A stretch of 11,733 nt of DNA, from assembly GCA_903880655.1 (NCBI GenBank), contig CAIRQE010000088.1, positions 1 through 11,733 on the forward strand, in the 5' to 3' direction. Numbering within the stretch: the first letter of the stretch is position 1; the number at the start of each line of letters is the position of its first letter. The stretch is from an uncultured bacterium. GTDB taxonomy: Bacteria; Patescibacteriota; Saccharimonadia; Saccharimonadales; CAIOMD01. Below are positions 1-6,188 of the stretch, piece after piece. The position numbers and the translations under genes are program-made. The notes under the pieces were generated by a model that worked only from the letters and a program-made list of their open reading frames with translations, was not told where the DNA came from and searched no databases.

Positions 1-1233
1 CATAAACTGTTTATAGGCATCACCGTAATAAGTAGATAAGAATTTATATTTGTATTCATAATATGTATCATCGAGCAGTGAATTTCGTATTGCATCAACC
101 GTGCTTATGACAAAGTACTCATTATGAATGGTGGCGAGCGTTGCACTCAGTATTTCATCAGCTCTAAATAGATGGTTAATATAGGCAACTGTGTAATGCT
201 GACAAGTGTAGCATTTACAATCTTCTTCTATCGGACTAAAATCAGTCGCGTATTTGGCGTTAGTAATATTAACGCGCCCTTTTTTGGTGTAAATAGCACC
301 GTTCCTAGCTTGACGTGTTGGAGCAACACAATCAAATGTATCAATCCCATATTCAACACCGAGAAATAGGTCAGCAGGTTGTGCGCCCATACCGAGTAAA
401 TGCCGCGGCTTGTTTTCGGGCAATGTTTCCGTGACCCATTTAACAACTTCAGAAATTTCTTGTGGTTCAAATACGCCACCAATACCATAGCCATCAAAAT
501 CTTTTGAACCTAAGAATGATGCACTTTGCTTCCTAAGATCCTCGTGCCGTGCACCCTGCACAACTCCATAGAGCGCCTGTAAGGGTTCATTTCGAGTTGC
601 ATGCTCATCATTTAGTTCCTGATGGCGCTTAAGGCATCTTAGCGCCCAATTATGAGTTCTCGTTAAACTATCTATCAAATAGCTACGATCAGACAGCGGA
701 GCCGGACATTCGTCAAACGCCATATGAATATCTGCTGCAATAAGGTGCTGTAATTCCATACTTGATTCTGGTGTCATGGAAAGAGAAGACCCATCAATAT
801 GGCTTTTGAATGTTACCCCCGCGTCAGTCACTTTAGCGAGCTGGTTAGAAGATGTTTTAGCATTTTTTTTATCGCCTTTTTGACTGTGGCTAACTGCATC
901 GATACCTTTATCATAGGCAACACCGAGGCTAAATACTTGGAAGCCACCACTGTCAGTAAATGTTGGCAACTGCCAGTTCATAAATTTTCCAAGCCCGCCC
1001 GCTTGCTGCACGATGTCTGCTCCGGGACGCAGCATCAAATGATAGGTATTTGCTAGTACTGATTGTGCACCAGTACTGAGGATTTGCTCTGGCGTAAGTG
1101 CCTTAACAGTAGCTTTTGTGCCACCAGCAATAAATGCAGGTGTTTTAATGTCTCCGTGAGGAGTCGATATAACGCCAACCCGAGCAAGTGTGTTGCCAAA
1201 TCTTTTTTCAATTTTAAATGAGAATGCTGCCAT
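1..1233 (-). CDS. tgt: tRNA-guanine(34) transglycosylase, 3' end cut by window edge
   Basis: Swaps guanine-34 of GUN-anticodon tRNAs for preQ1, the entry step of queuosine modification. The frame is open for 411 codons from ATG at 1233 to base 1 with no stop, so the C-terminus lies outside the window. Visible: TDSGGFQVFS (93-102) with the conserved Asp94; FDECP (173-177); GYGIGG (248-253), a substrate-pocket glycine motif; DTFDCVAPTR (298-307) with the probable nucleophile Asp301; and a complete zinc site of Cys339, Cys341, Cys344 and His370 in the family spacing CxCx2Cx25H. All core motifs are present, so it is intact as far as seen. Residues about 103-133, between FSLG and the DAGVTF block, are an insertion of roughly 30 residues compared with the E. 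coli and Zymomonas enzymes. It follows queA by 35 bases and has no Shine-Dalgarno sequence, but a -10-like box lies just upstream of the start. Confidence 0.95.
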   Translation of the reverse strand, partial: MAAFSFKIEKRFGNTLARVGVISTPHGDIKTPAFIAGGTKATVKALTPEQILSTGAQSVLANTYHLMLRPGADIVQQAGGLGKFMNWQLPTFTDSGGFQVFSLGVAYDKGIDAVSHSQKGDKKNAKTSSNQLAKVTDAGVTFKSHIDGSSLSMTPESSMELQHLIAADIHMAFDECPAPLSDRSYLIDSLTRTHNWALRCLKRHQELNDEHATRNEPLQALYGVVQGARHEDLRKQSASFLGSKDFDGYGIGGVFEPQEISEVVKWVTETLPENKPRHLLGMGAQPADLFLGVEYGIDTFDCVAPTRQARNGAIYTKKGRVNITNAKYATDFSPIEEDCKCYTCQHYTVAYINHLFRADEILSATLATIHNEYFVISTVDAIRNSLLDDTYYEYKYKFLSTYYGDAYKQFM

Positions 1234-1241
1234 TGGTAGTA

Positions 1242-1250
1242 ATTGTAACA
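1242..1250 (-). promoter_or_regulatory. Possible extended -10 promoter just before tgt
   Basis: On the minus strand TGT-TACAAT (TG at 1250-1249, hexamer 1247-1242) matches the extended -10 pattern TGnTAnnnT. The hexamer ends 8 bases before the tgt ATG, which would put transcription start at about 1235 and leave a two-base leader. No ribosome binding site is present in the 35-base gap after queA. No convincing -35 was identified. The call rests on the motif and its spacing only. Confidence 0.4.
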
Positions 1251-1268
1251 GAGATGAGTGGGATGTAA

Positions 1269-2300
1269 CTAGTAAATAACCATACTGTCGCCATAACTCA
1301 AAAAAGAATAGTGAGCGGCAGTAGCGTGATTATATGCTGGCAATAGATGATTCCAGCCAGCAAAGGCGGCGGTAAGCATTAGGACGGTGCTTCTTGGTGC
1401 ATGAAAATTCGTTATGAGTCCATCGATTACCTTGAATGAATAACCAGGATATATAAATATATCAGCATCGCCCTGTTTATCAACTGCAATTTCATCACTT
1501 GCTATAAAATCTCCGTTATATTCAAGCGTTCTGGTTATCGTAGTTCCAAGAGCAAAGACCCGTTTATTATTTTTCTTTGCATCACGGATGGAAGTAATCG
1601 TTTCTTTTGGTAGTACAAAAAATTCCTTATGCATCGTATGTGTAGTGACATCATCAACCCGTATTGGCAAAAAAGTGCCTAGCCCTACGTGAAGCGTGGC
1701 ATAACAAACGATAACTCCCTTTTGTTCAATGCTGCTGAGGGCCTCTGCTGTCATATTAAGGCTTGCTGTGGGCGCAGCGACAGAGCCAGCATCATCTGCC
1801 CATACCGTTTGGTATCGTTCGATATCAAGCGCAGTTGCTTCTCGATGCATATAAGGAGGCAAGGGTACCGTACCTATTTCTTGGGCTAATTCAAGTAAAT
1901 CTTTGTCAGATTTAATTTGTGCAATACCCTCTCCAAGAATTTCCTCAACTAAAAGGGTATATTTTCCTGCACGAAGCACATCACCTTTATTCATCTTTTT
2001 TCTATACAGAACCTTATGGAAGTGCCAGTCGTCAGTTTTACCATGTTTTTCAATGAGTATAAGGTCACGAATTGCACCGTTTTCTTTTTGAGCCTTAATT
2101 CTAGCTTTAATAACTTTGGTGTCATTTAACACAAGTACGTCGCCGGGATTAAGATAATCGATTACATCAAGATACGTACGATCTTCGTATTGACCGGTCT
2201 TTTTATTAAGCGCTAGTAGGCACGTTGTGCCTCGAATTTCGGGTGGTACATCAGCGATTAAACTATCATCAAGTTGGTAATCAAAATCACTTGTTTTCAT
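1269..2300 (-). CDS. queA: S-adenosylmethionine:tRNA ribosyltransferase-isomerase
   Basis: Transfers and isomerises the ribosyl moiety of AdoMet onto preQ1-tRNA to give epoxyqueuosine, the step after Tgt. I chose ATG at 2300 (343 aa) over the upstream ATG at 2318 because MKTSDFDYQLDDSLIA is the canonical family start; E. coli QueA has 356 residues. Visible blocks: LNDTKVIKARI (58-68), IGTVPLPPY (142-150), ERYQTVWADDAGSVAAPTA (161-179), TLHVGLGTF (202-210), ALGTTITRTLE (250-260), IFIYPGYSFKVIDGLITNFH (281-300), STVLML (304-309) and SYGDSM (335-340). The usual AAPTAGLHF motif reads AAPTASLNM (175-183), a noticeable departure. The start lies inside the end of the methyltransferase gene (14-base overlap) with no clear ribosome site, suggesting translational coupling. 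Its placement directly before tgt supports the assignment. Confidence 0.95.
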   Translation of the reverse strand: MKTSDFDYQLDDSLIADVPPEIRGTTCLLALNKKTGQYEDRTYLDVIDYLNPGDVLVLNDTKVIKARIKAQKENGAIRDLILIEKHGKTDDWHFHKVLYRKKMNKGDVLRAGKYTLLVEEILGEGIAQIKSDKDLLELAQEIGTVPLPPYMHREATALDIERYQTVWADDAGSVAAPTASLNMTAEALSSIEQKGVIVCYATLHVGLGTFLPIRVDDVTTHTMHKEFFVLPKETITSIRDAKKNNKRVFALGTTITRTLEYNGDFIASDEIAVDKQGDADIFIYPGYSFKVIDGLITNFHAPRSTVLMLTAAFAGWNHLLPAYNHATAAHYSFLSYGDSMVIY

Positions 2301-2814
2301 AACGACGTACCCATTCATACATAATAATCGCTGCTGCTGCGCCTACATTTACTGAGCGCGTAGAGCCAAATTGTTCAATCGCAACTAGCGCACTACAGTG
2401 TGTTTTCATTTCTTCAGATAAACCGGGGCCTTCCTGACCAAAAACGAGGATCGGATTTTTAGGAAACGAATAGTCCATCAGAGAGACACTCCCTTCAATA
2501 TTATCGATTCCAATAATTTCTTTTTTATTTTCTTTCGTCCACGCCAAAAATAGATCAATCGTTGGATGATGAAATACCGATAGGTACTTTTCGGTTGCCA
2601 TAGCTCCTCGACGATTCCAATGTTTTTTTCCAATAATATGGACTGACTCAACATTGAAGGCATTCGCAGATCGAACAATAGAACCAATATTGAAATCATG
2701 TTGAATATTTTCAATAGCGATAGAAAGTGGCATAGAATGCGACGCTAGATCTTGTTTGATTTTCTCTACTTCTAAGTTTTTATACTTATCAACCAGATTC
2801 CTAGTATCAATCAT
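2287..2814 (-). CDS. SpoU/TrmH-family RNA 2'-O-methyltransferase
   Basis: A 175-residue SPOUT-class methyltransferase that should methylate a ribose 2'-OH in tRNA or rRNA using AdoMet bound in a C-terminal trefoil knot. Motif I, NIQHDFNIGSIVRSANAF (36-53), contains the conserved Asn42 and catalytic-type Arg48. Motif II is ILVFGQEGPGLSEEM (122-136). Motif III is STRSVNVGAAAAIIMYEW (151-168), close to the usual SLNVSVAA. The protein is essentially a bare SPOUT domain with a short N-terminal helix and no separate RNA-binding domain, as in TrmL-type enzymes; the target nucleotide cannot be told from sequence. AAGGA sits 9 bases before the ATG (2824-2828). The ATG overlaps the stop of the 58-residue protein (ATGA), and the 3' end overlaps queA by 14 bases. 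Confidence 0.9.
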   Translation of the reverse strand: MIDTRNLVDKYKNLEVEKIKQDLASHSMPLSIAIENIQHDFNIGSIVRSANAFNVESVHIIGKKHWNRRGAMATEKYLSVFHHPTIDLFLAWTKENKKEIIGIDNIEGSVSLMDYSFPKNPILVFGQEGPGLSEEMKTHCSALVAIEQFGSTRSVNVGAAAAIIMYEWVRRYENK

Positions 2815-2987
2815 GAAAGGTAATCCTTATATACCTTGAACCCTATCCATAATCCAAAAATACTGCCAACTCCTCCAAGTAGTATGCTCGACATATCAAA
2901 AAAAGTAGCGTGCATAAACCATACCGGAATATTTGATCCGAGGGTGCCAAAAATGGTAATAGATAAATATATTATAAGCTTTGACAT
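2811..2987 (-). CDS. Small two-helix membrane protein, unknown function (58 aa)
   Basis: This short reading frame starts at ATG 2987 and stops with TGA at 2811-2813. Its protein begins MSKLIIYLSITIFGTLGSNI and ends FKVYKDYLS. Two hydrophobic stretches, about residues 4-24 and 33-50, are separated by a short polar turn; a Lys at 3 and Lys/Asp residues at 51-55 flank them, suggesting a two-span integral membrane protein. Gly-rich helix faces (GTLGSN, GGVGSIFG) suggest close helix packing. Its ATG shares a base with the upstream glycosyltransferase stop (TGATG), and its own stop overlaps the methyltransferase ATG (ATGA). This double coupling strongly supports a real gene. From memory, CPR genomes encode similar small proteins with a GSxIP...G.W.G.K pattern, but I cannot confirm homology and know no function. 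Confidence 0.8.
   Translation of the reverse strand: MSKLIIYLSITIFGTLGSNIPVWFMHATFFDMSSILLGGVGSIFGLWIGFKVYKDYLS
2824..2828 (-). promoter_or_regulatory. Ribosome binding site of the TrmH-family gene
   Basis: AAGGA on the minus strand, 9 bases before the ATG at 2814 and inside the end of the 58-residue gene. The same AAGGA-N9-ATG layout precedes atpH and the Thr-rich membrane protein. The next bases (ATTA then CCTT) could fold back on AAGG as a 4-bp hairpin, too weak to call regulatory. Confidence 0.6.
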
Positions 2988-4087
2988 CAGTAGTAGAGTT
3001 TCTCTATTTTCTTACACACAACTTCAACATCATATTGTTTCACCGTAGCTTCAGCCCATTTATGAGCCGCAACTCGAGCACCTTTATGCTCCATGAAATA
3101 ATGCAACCGATTGGCAAACGCGACAGTATCTTTTGGATTTACTAAAAGATCTGGATGATCTAAAAGCACTGTCCTGTAACCGACATTATCTCCCCCGAGT
3201 ACTACTCGTGCTCCTGCAGCCATTGCTTCAATGAGTACAATACCAAAACTTTCTCCACCAGTACTTGGAAATACGGCAATATCTGCTGAGGCAAGGAGTG
3301 AAGGTTTATCCTTCTCATCAATAAAGCCCCTAAATTCAATGTTAGTTAGATTAAGCTTAAGAGCTTTCTGTTTAAGCTCTGCTTCGAGCGGCCCTTTACC
3401 TGCAATTGTTACACTATATTCACCATCGTACTGTCGATTTAGCTTTGCGAGCGCTTCAAGCAATTGTAGGCAGCCCTTTCTTTCAACAAGTCTTCCAAGA
3501 AATACTATATGAAGTTTTTTCTTTTGAATCGGTACATGATGCATAACTTTTAATGAAACCATATTTGGGATTACTTCACTCAGCATATGGAATGAATTTT
3601 CGGCGGTTTTTTGTGCGGCAGTCGAAACGGAAATAATATGAGCGAAACGTTTAGCACTATTACGATTCAAAAATTTTAAAGCATGCGAGCCAACTGCTTG
3701 AATCCAGCTATCGGGGACTATATGAAATGTACCAATAATCTTAAGTGATTCTGGAGCTGCATCTATCACACGTCCTGCAAAAAGTGGACTATAGGGCATT
3801 TGTACATGTAAGACATCAAGCTTAAGATCATCTAACAGTTCTCGTATTGCAGCTTTTGAAGTGGGTAGGGGTACGCTGAGTCTATTTTTGTTAAACCGTA
3901 CTTTAATATTTTTTGCGATTGAGTGAAGATGCTCAAGATCTTTTCTCGAAGTAGCTCCAACAAGATAATGCACCTCATGGCCCTGCTGCGTTAGCCAAGC
4001 GCCAAGCGAAAGGACGTATTGTTGTACTCCGTCAGGAGTATCGAGCGTATCATCAAGTAATAATCCAACTCTAAGTTTTTTTATCAT
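2987..4087 (-). CDS. GT4-type glycosyltransferase (second of pair)
   Basis: A 366-residue GT-B fold glycosyltransferase of family GT4, presumably retaining and nucleotide-sugar dependent, acting at the cytoplasmic face on an envelope lipid or glycan. The N-terminal acceptor domain has a divergent glycine loop (TPDGVQQYV, 17-25), DVLHVQMP (91-98) and TFHIVPDSW (120-128) with the conserved His122. The donor domain has VFLGRLVERKGCLQLLEAL (195-213) with Arg199 and Lys204 likely contacting the diphosphate, IAGKGPLEAEL (228-238), and the EX7E motif ESFGIVLIE (Glu279, Glu287). Length is normal. The ATG at 4087 lies within the end of the preceding glycosyltransferase gene (17-base overlap containing an A7 run) and has no good ribosome site. 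It ends in TGATG shared with the 58-residue gene. Donor and acceptor are unknown. Confidence 0.9.
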   Translation of the reverse strand: MIKKLRVGLLLDDTLDTPDGVQQYVLSLGAWLTQQGHEVHYLVGATSRKDLEHLHSIAKNIKVRFNKNRLSVPLPTSKAAIRELLDDLKLDVLHVQMPYSPLFAGRVIDAAPESLKIIGTFHIVPDSWIQAVGSHALKFLNRNSAKRFAHIISVSTAAQKTAENSFHMLSEVIPNMVSLKVMHHVPIQKKKLHIVFLGRLVERKGCLQLLEALAKLNRQYDGEYSVTIAGKGPLEAELKQKALKLNLTNIEFRGFIDEKDKPSLLASADIAVFPSTGGESFGIVLIEAMAAGARVVLGGDNVGYRTVLLDHPDLLVNPKDTVAFANRLHYFMEHKGARVAAHKWAEATVKQYDVEVVCKKIEKLYY

Positions 4088-5204
4088 GTTGCTTTTTAAC
4101 TTCTTTGTATAAGGCTAGGTATTTCTTGGTAATTTTATCAAAAGAATAGGAAGGCAGTTGTTTCTTAGCCCATTTCTTCCATACAGTTCTCATTTCTTCG
4201 TTGTAGAGCATTAGCTCGAGCCGGTGAACGAAGTCAGTCCCACTCTTAGGGTTTACTAAACTAATACGGCCTTCATTCGTCATAACTGAAGCATACCCCG
4301 GGTTGTTTCCTGCAACCACAGGGACACCGAGTGCCATTGCTTCAAGCAGGACTATTCCAAAGCTTTCTCCGTACATAGCCGGTGAGCAATAAAGGTCTGC
4401 GCTTTGGATTAATGCAACCTTTTGCTTTTCAGGAATGAAACCTAAAAAGGTAACATCGGGTATCCCTTCCGTTTGTACTAATTTTTCAAGTGTAGCGCGC
4501 TTAACCCCGCTACCTGCAATAATGAGCTCAACGTCATCATGCTTTTTTCTTAGCTCATTATAGGCTTCTAGTAGATAGGGAATTGCTTTTCTTTTTTCTA
4601 ACCGACCTAAATACAGTATTTTCTTTTTCGTTGCATCACTTGAAAGTTTTTTAGGTTTAAAAATTTCTAGGTTAATGCCGTTTGGAATTATAGTTACTGG
4701 CTCGTCCATAAGTGACAATACATATTCAGCAGCAGAATCAGACACTGCGCTGTAGCCATCAATATATTTTAAAACTGATTTCGTATAGGGAATAACAATG
4801 TTAAGGAGAGATTTGCTAACAATAGTTGAGGGCGGTGTAGCATGAAACGTCGCTATATTAATAGCTTTGGAGCGCATTAATATTTGTCGAGATAACACTG
4901 GAACCCAGGGTTCGTGAAAATGAATTATATCAAAATTTTCTCGATCTAGTATTGCCTGGATTTCTTCGCCTTCTGCTTCAAAACCAAAATCTACCATAGT
5001 TGCAAAAGGAGTATTAAGCTTGGTACTTCTTCCAAGTAAAATCATGTTTTTAGGAATAGCTTGGTTAAGATTCTTTGGTCGTGGAGTGATGATTTTTACA
5101 TCATGTCCGATATCGGCTAGTTCTTTTGCTAGTTCTTGTACTATTTCTTGTACTCCACCAGCAAACTGGAACATATTGTAGGGGCAGACGAGACCAATTT
5201 TCAT
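4071..5204 (-). CDS. GT4-type glycosyltransferase, PimA-like
   Basis: A 377-residue GT-B glycosyltransferase whose layout resembles actinobacterial PimA (phosphatidylinositol mannosyltransferase). Visible: MKIGLVCPYN at the start followed by the acceptor/phosphate loop FAGGVQEIV (14-22); FDIIHFHEPWVP (91-102); TFHATPP (119-125) with His121; IIPNGINLEIF (172-182); LGRLEKRKA (199-207) with Arg201 and Lys206; IAGSG (229-233); and EX7E as ESFGIVLLE (Glu280, Glu288). I chose ATG 5204 because the protein then starts at the first beta strand. A GTG at 5231, directly abutting the hydrolase stop (TGAGTG), would add nine residues unlike the family. There is no Shine-Dalgarno sequence; instead an extended -10 ends six bases before the ATG. 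PimA-like specificity is inferred from motifs shared by many GT4 enzymes, so the lipid acceptor is unproven. Confidence 0.88.
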   Translation of the reverse strand: MKIGLVCPYNMFQFAGGVQEIVQELAKELADIGHDVKIITPRPKNLNQAIPKNMILLGRSTKLNTPFATMVDFGFEAEGEEIQAILDRENFDIIHFHEPWVPVLSRQILMRSKAINIATFHATPPSTIVSKSLLNIVIPYTKSVLKYIDGYSAVSDSAAEYVLSLMDEPVTIIPNGINLEIFKPKKLSSDATKKKILYLGRLEKRKAIPYLLEAYNELRKKHDDVELIIAGSGVKRATLEKLVQTEGIPDVTFLGFIPEKQKVALIQSADLYCSPAMYGESFGIVLLEAMALGVPVVAGNNPGYASVMTNEGRISLVNPKSGTDFVHRLELMLYNEEMRTVWKKWAKKQLPSYSFDKITKKYLALYKEVKKQHDKKT

Positions 5205-5210
5205 AGCTTT

Positions 5211-5219
5211 ATTATAGCA
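5211..5219 (-). promoter_or_regulatory. Extended -10 promoter, probably leaderless start of PimA-like gene
   Basis: The minus strand reads TGC-TATAAT (TG 5219-5218, hexamer 5216-5211), a perfect extended -10. With the usual six bases between hexamer and start site, transcription would begin at 5204, the A of the ATG. No -35 at 17 bases is evident; TTGAGT at 5235-5230 is too close. The box lies between the hydrolase stop and the ATG at 5204. Confidence 0.5.
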
Positions 5220-5231
5220 TTCATAAGACAC

Positions 5232-6149
5232 TCAAGCAGAGAGCATTTGACGTGCTTTTAATGGAATAAAAGGTGCAGCATCTTTTTTGGAACTAATAAC
5301 AGTGGGGGCATGATTAGACATATGGGCTTTAGTTTCAGTAACGTTGCCATATATTTTCTTAAGATTATTGAGCACAAGATCGTGATCAACGTATTGGTCG
5401 GAGTCGATTGCTACATGTAGGAGTGGCACTGTAACCTTAATTTGGGGTGTTTTAAGCTGGAGAACATCGAGCGTCGCGAGTATGTAGGTACGCGGTTCGT
5501 TAGCGTGCCACAGGTACACTTCGTAATCCAGGCGTTTATTCAGTTCAACTTTATCGGCATCCATAAACTTTGGATGATTAGCTGCCTGCACTCTATAAAT
5601 AGTTTTTAAAATAAACGGTTGAAGAAAAACATTCTTAAAGACCCATGAACGGTATTTTCCATTAAATGTTTTTAAGATCCCGACCCAGCTTAGATATTTG
5701 AATTTAGAAACAATGAATTCGTCTTGATCAGTAAGACCGGCAAGACTAACAATCAGAGTCATTTGATTTTTAAGATCAGGGTGGTTTTGAAGCAAGCGGG
5801 TCAAGATAACAAAGCCGTAGCTCATTCCAACCGCCTTAAACTTCTTGTCACCATAATGCTCTTTGATAAATAAATAGATACTTTCGGCTAGTGCGTCAGC
5901 AGTGGGCGTAATGCCTATCGAGTAGAGGCTTTGCATGCCGCCAAACCCAGGGATATCAGGCACAGTTACGGTGCCTTCGTCAGCTATATTCTCAATAATA
6001 CCCTGCATTCTCTCAATAGATGCATGCAAACCGTAAAGCATCAATATCTGATTATCTTTTTTCTGAGGATCAGAGGACGACATAATAAGCTTGCGGCCCT
6101 TAAGCCCCTGTATGGTCATGGGAGAAATAAAATCAGCAAATTCAGACAT
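5232..6149 (-). CDS. Alpha/beta hydrolase, substrate unknown
   Basis: A 305-residue protein with an alpha/beta-hydrolase pattern. It has an oxyanion-hole region LMLYGLHAS (36-44), the DIPGFGG loop (65-71), a nucleophile elbow GMSYG (108-112) with Ser110, a likely acid Asp249 in LHVAIDSDQY (244-253) and a likely catalytic His280 in SNHAPTV (278-284). The triad therefore looks complete. A lid or cap segment of about residues 140-220 is rich in aromatic and basic residues. No signal peptide or clear membrane span is visible, so it is probably cytoplasmic. Activity could be that of an esterase, lipase, acyltransferase-like or C-C hydrolase; sequence does not decide. It stops directly before the PimA-like gene, so a role in the same lipid or envelope pathway is plausible inference. 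No Shine-Dalgarno sequence precedes the ATG; a -10-like TACACT ends 7 bases upstream. Confidence 0.85.
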   Translation of the reverse strand: MSEFADFISPMTIQGLKGRKLIMSSSDPQKKDNQILMLYGLHASIERMQGIIENIADEGTVTVPDIPGFGGMQSLYSIGITPTADALAESIYLFIKEHYGDKKFKAVGMSYGFVILTRLLQNHPDLKNQMTLIVSLAGLTDQDEFIVSKFKYLSWVGILKTFNGKYRSWVFKNVFLQPFILKTIYRVQAANHPKFMDADKVELNKRLDYEVYLWHANEPRTYILATLDVLQLKTPQIKVTVPLLHVAIDSDQYVDHDLVLNNLKKIYGNVTETKAHMSNHAPTVISSKKDAAPFIPLKARQMLSA

Positions 6150-6155
6150 AGTTTT

Positions 6156-6188
6156 TAGTGTAGAGCAAAAGCCGTATTATTTACACTA
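6156..6188 (-). promoter_or_regulatory. Possible -10 box and inverted repeat before the hydrolase gene
   Basis: TACACT (minus strand 6162-6157) ends 7 bases before the hydrolase ATG and fits a -10 hexamer, which would give a start site at 6150, one base before the ATG. The same bases form one arm of a 7-bp perfect inverted repeat, TAGTGTA (6188-6182) and TACACTA (6162-6156), with a 19-base spacer. The other arm contains the stop codon of the preceding gene. It could be an operator or chance; no U-run follows, so it is not a normal terminator. Confidence 0.3.

Noticed and set aside
172..1056. Plus-strand and alternative-frame open frames across the tgt region
   Set aside because: The minus-strand tgt frame is continuous from 1233 to base 1 with every catalytic and zinc motif; the other frames have no recognisable motifs and are shadows.
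1..1233. tgt as a frameshifted pseudogene
   Set aside because: Full hand translation gave 411 uninterrupted codons; the missing stop is only due to the window edge.
2811..2987. 58-residue protein as AtpZ/AtpI-type ATP synthase accessory subunit
   Set aside because: Two helices and a Gly-rich second span look loosely similar, but the gene is several genes away from the ATP synthase operon and lacks a convincing AtpZ motif; no function is assigned.
5205..5231. GTG at 5231 as the start of the PimA-like glycosyltransferase
   Set aside because: It adds nine residues before the canonical MKIGLVCPY start and lacks a ribosome site; ATG 5204 fits the family and the -10 spacing better, though coupling at TGAGTG cannot be fully excluded.
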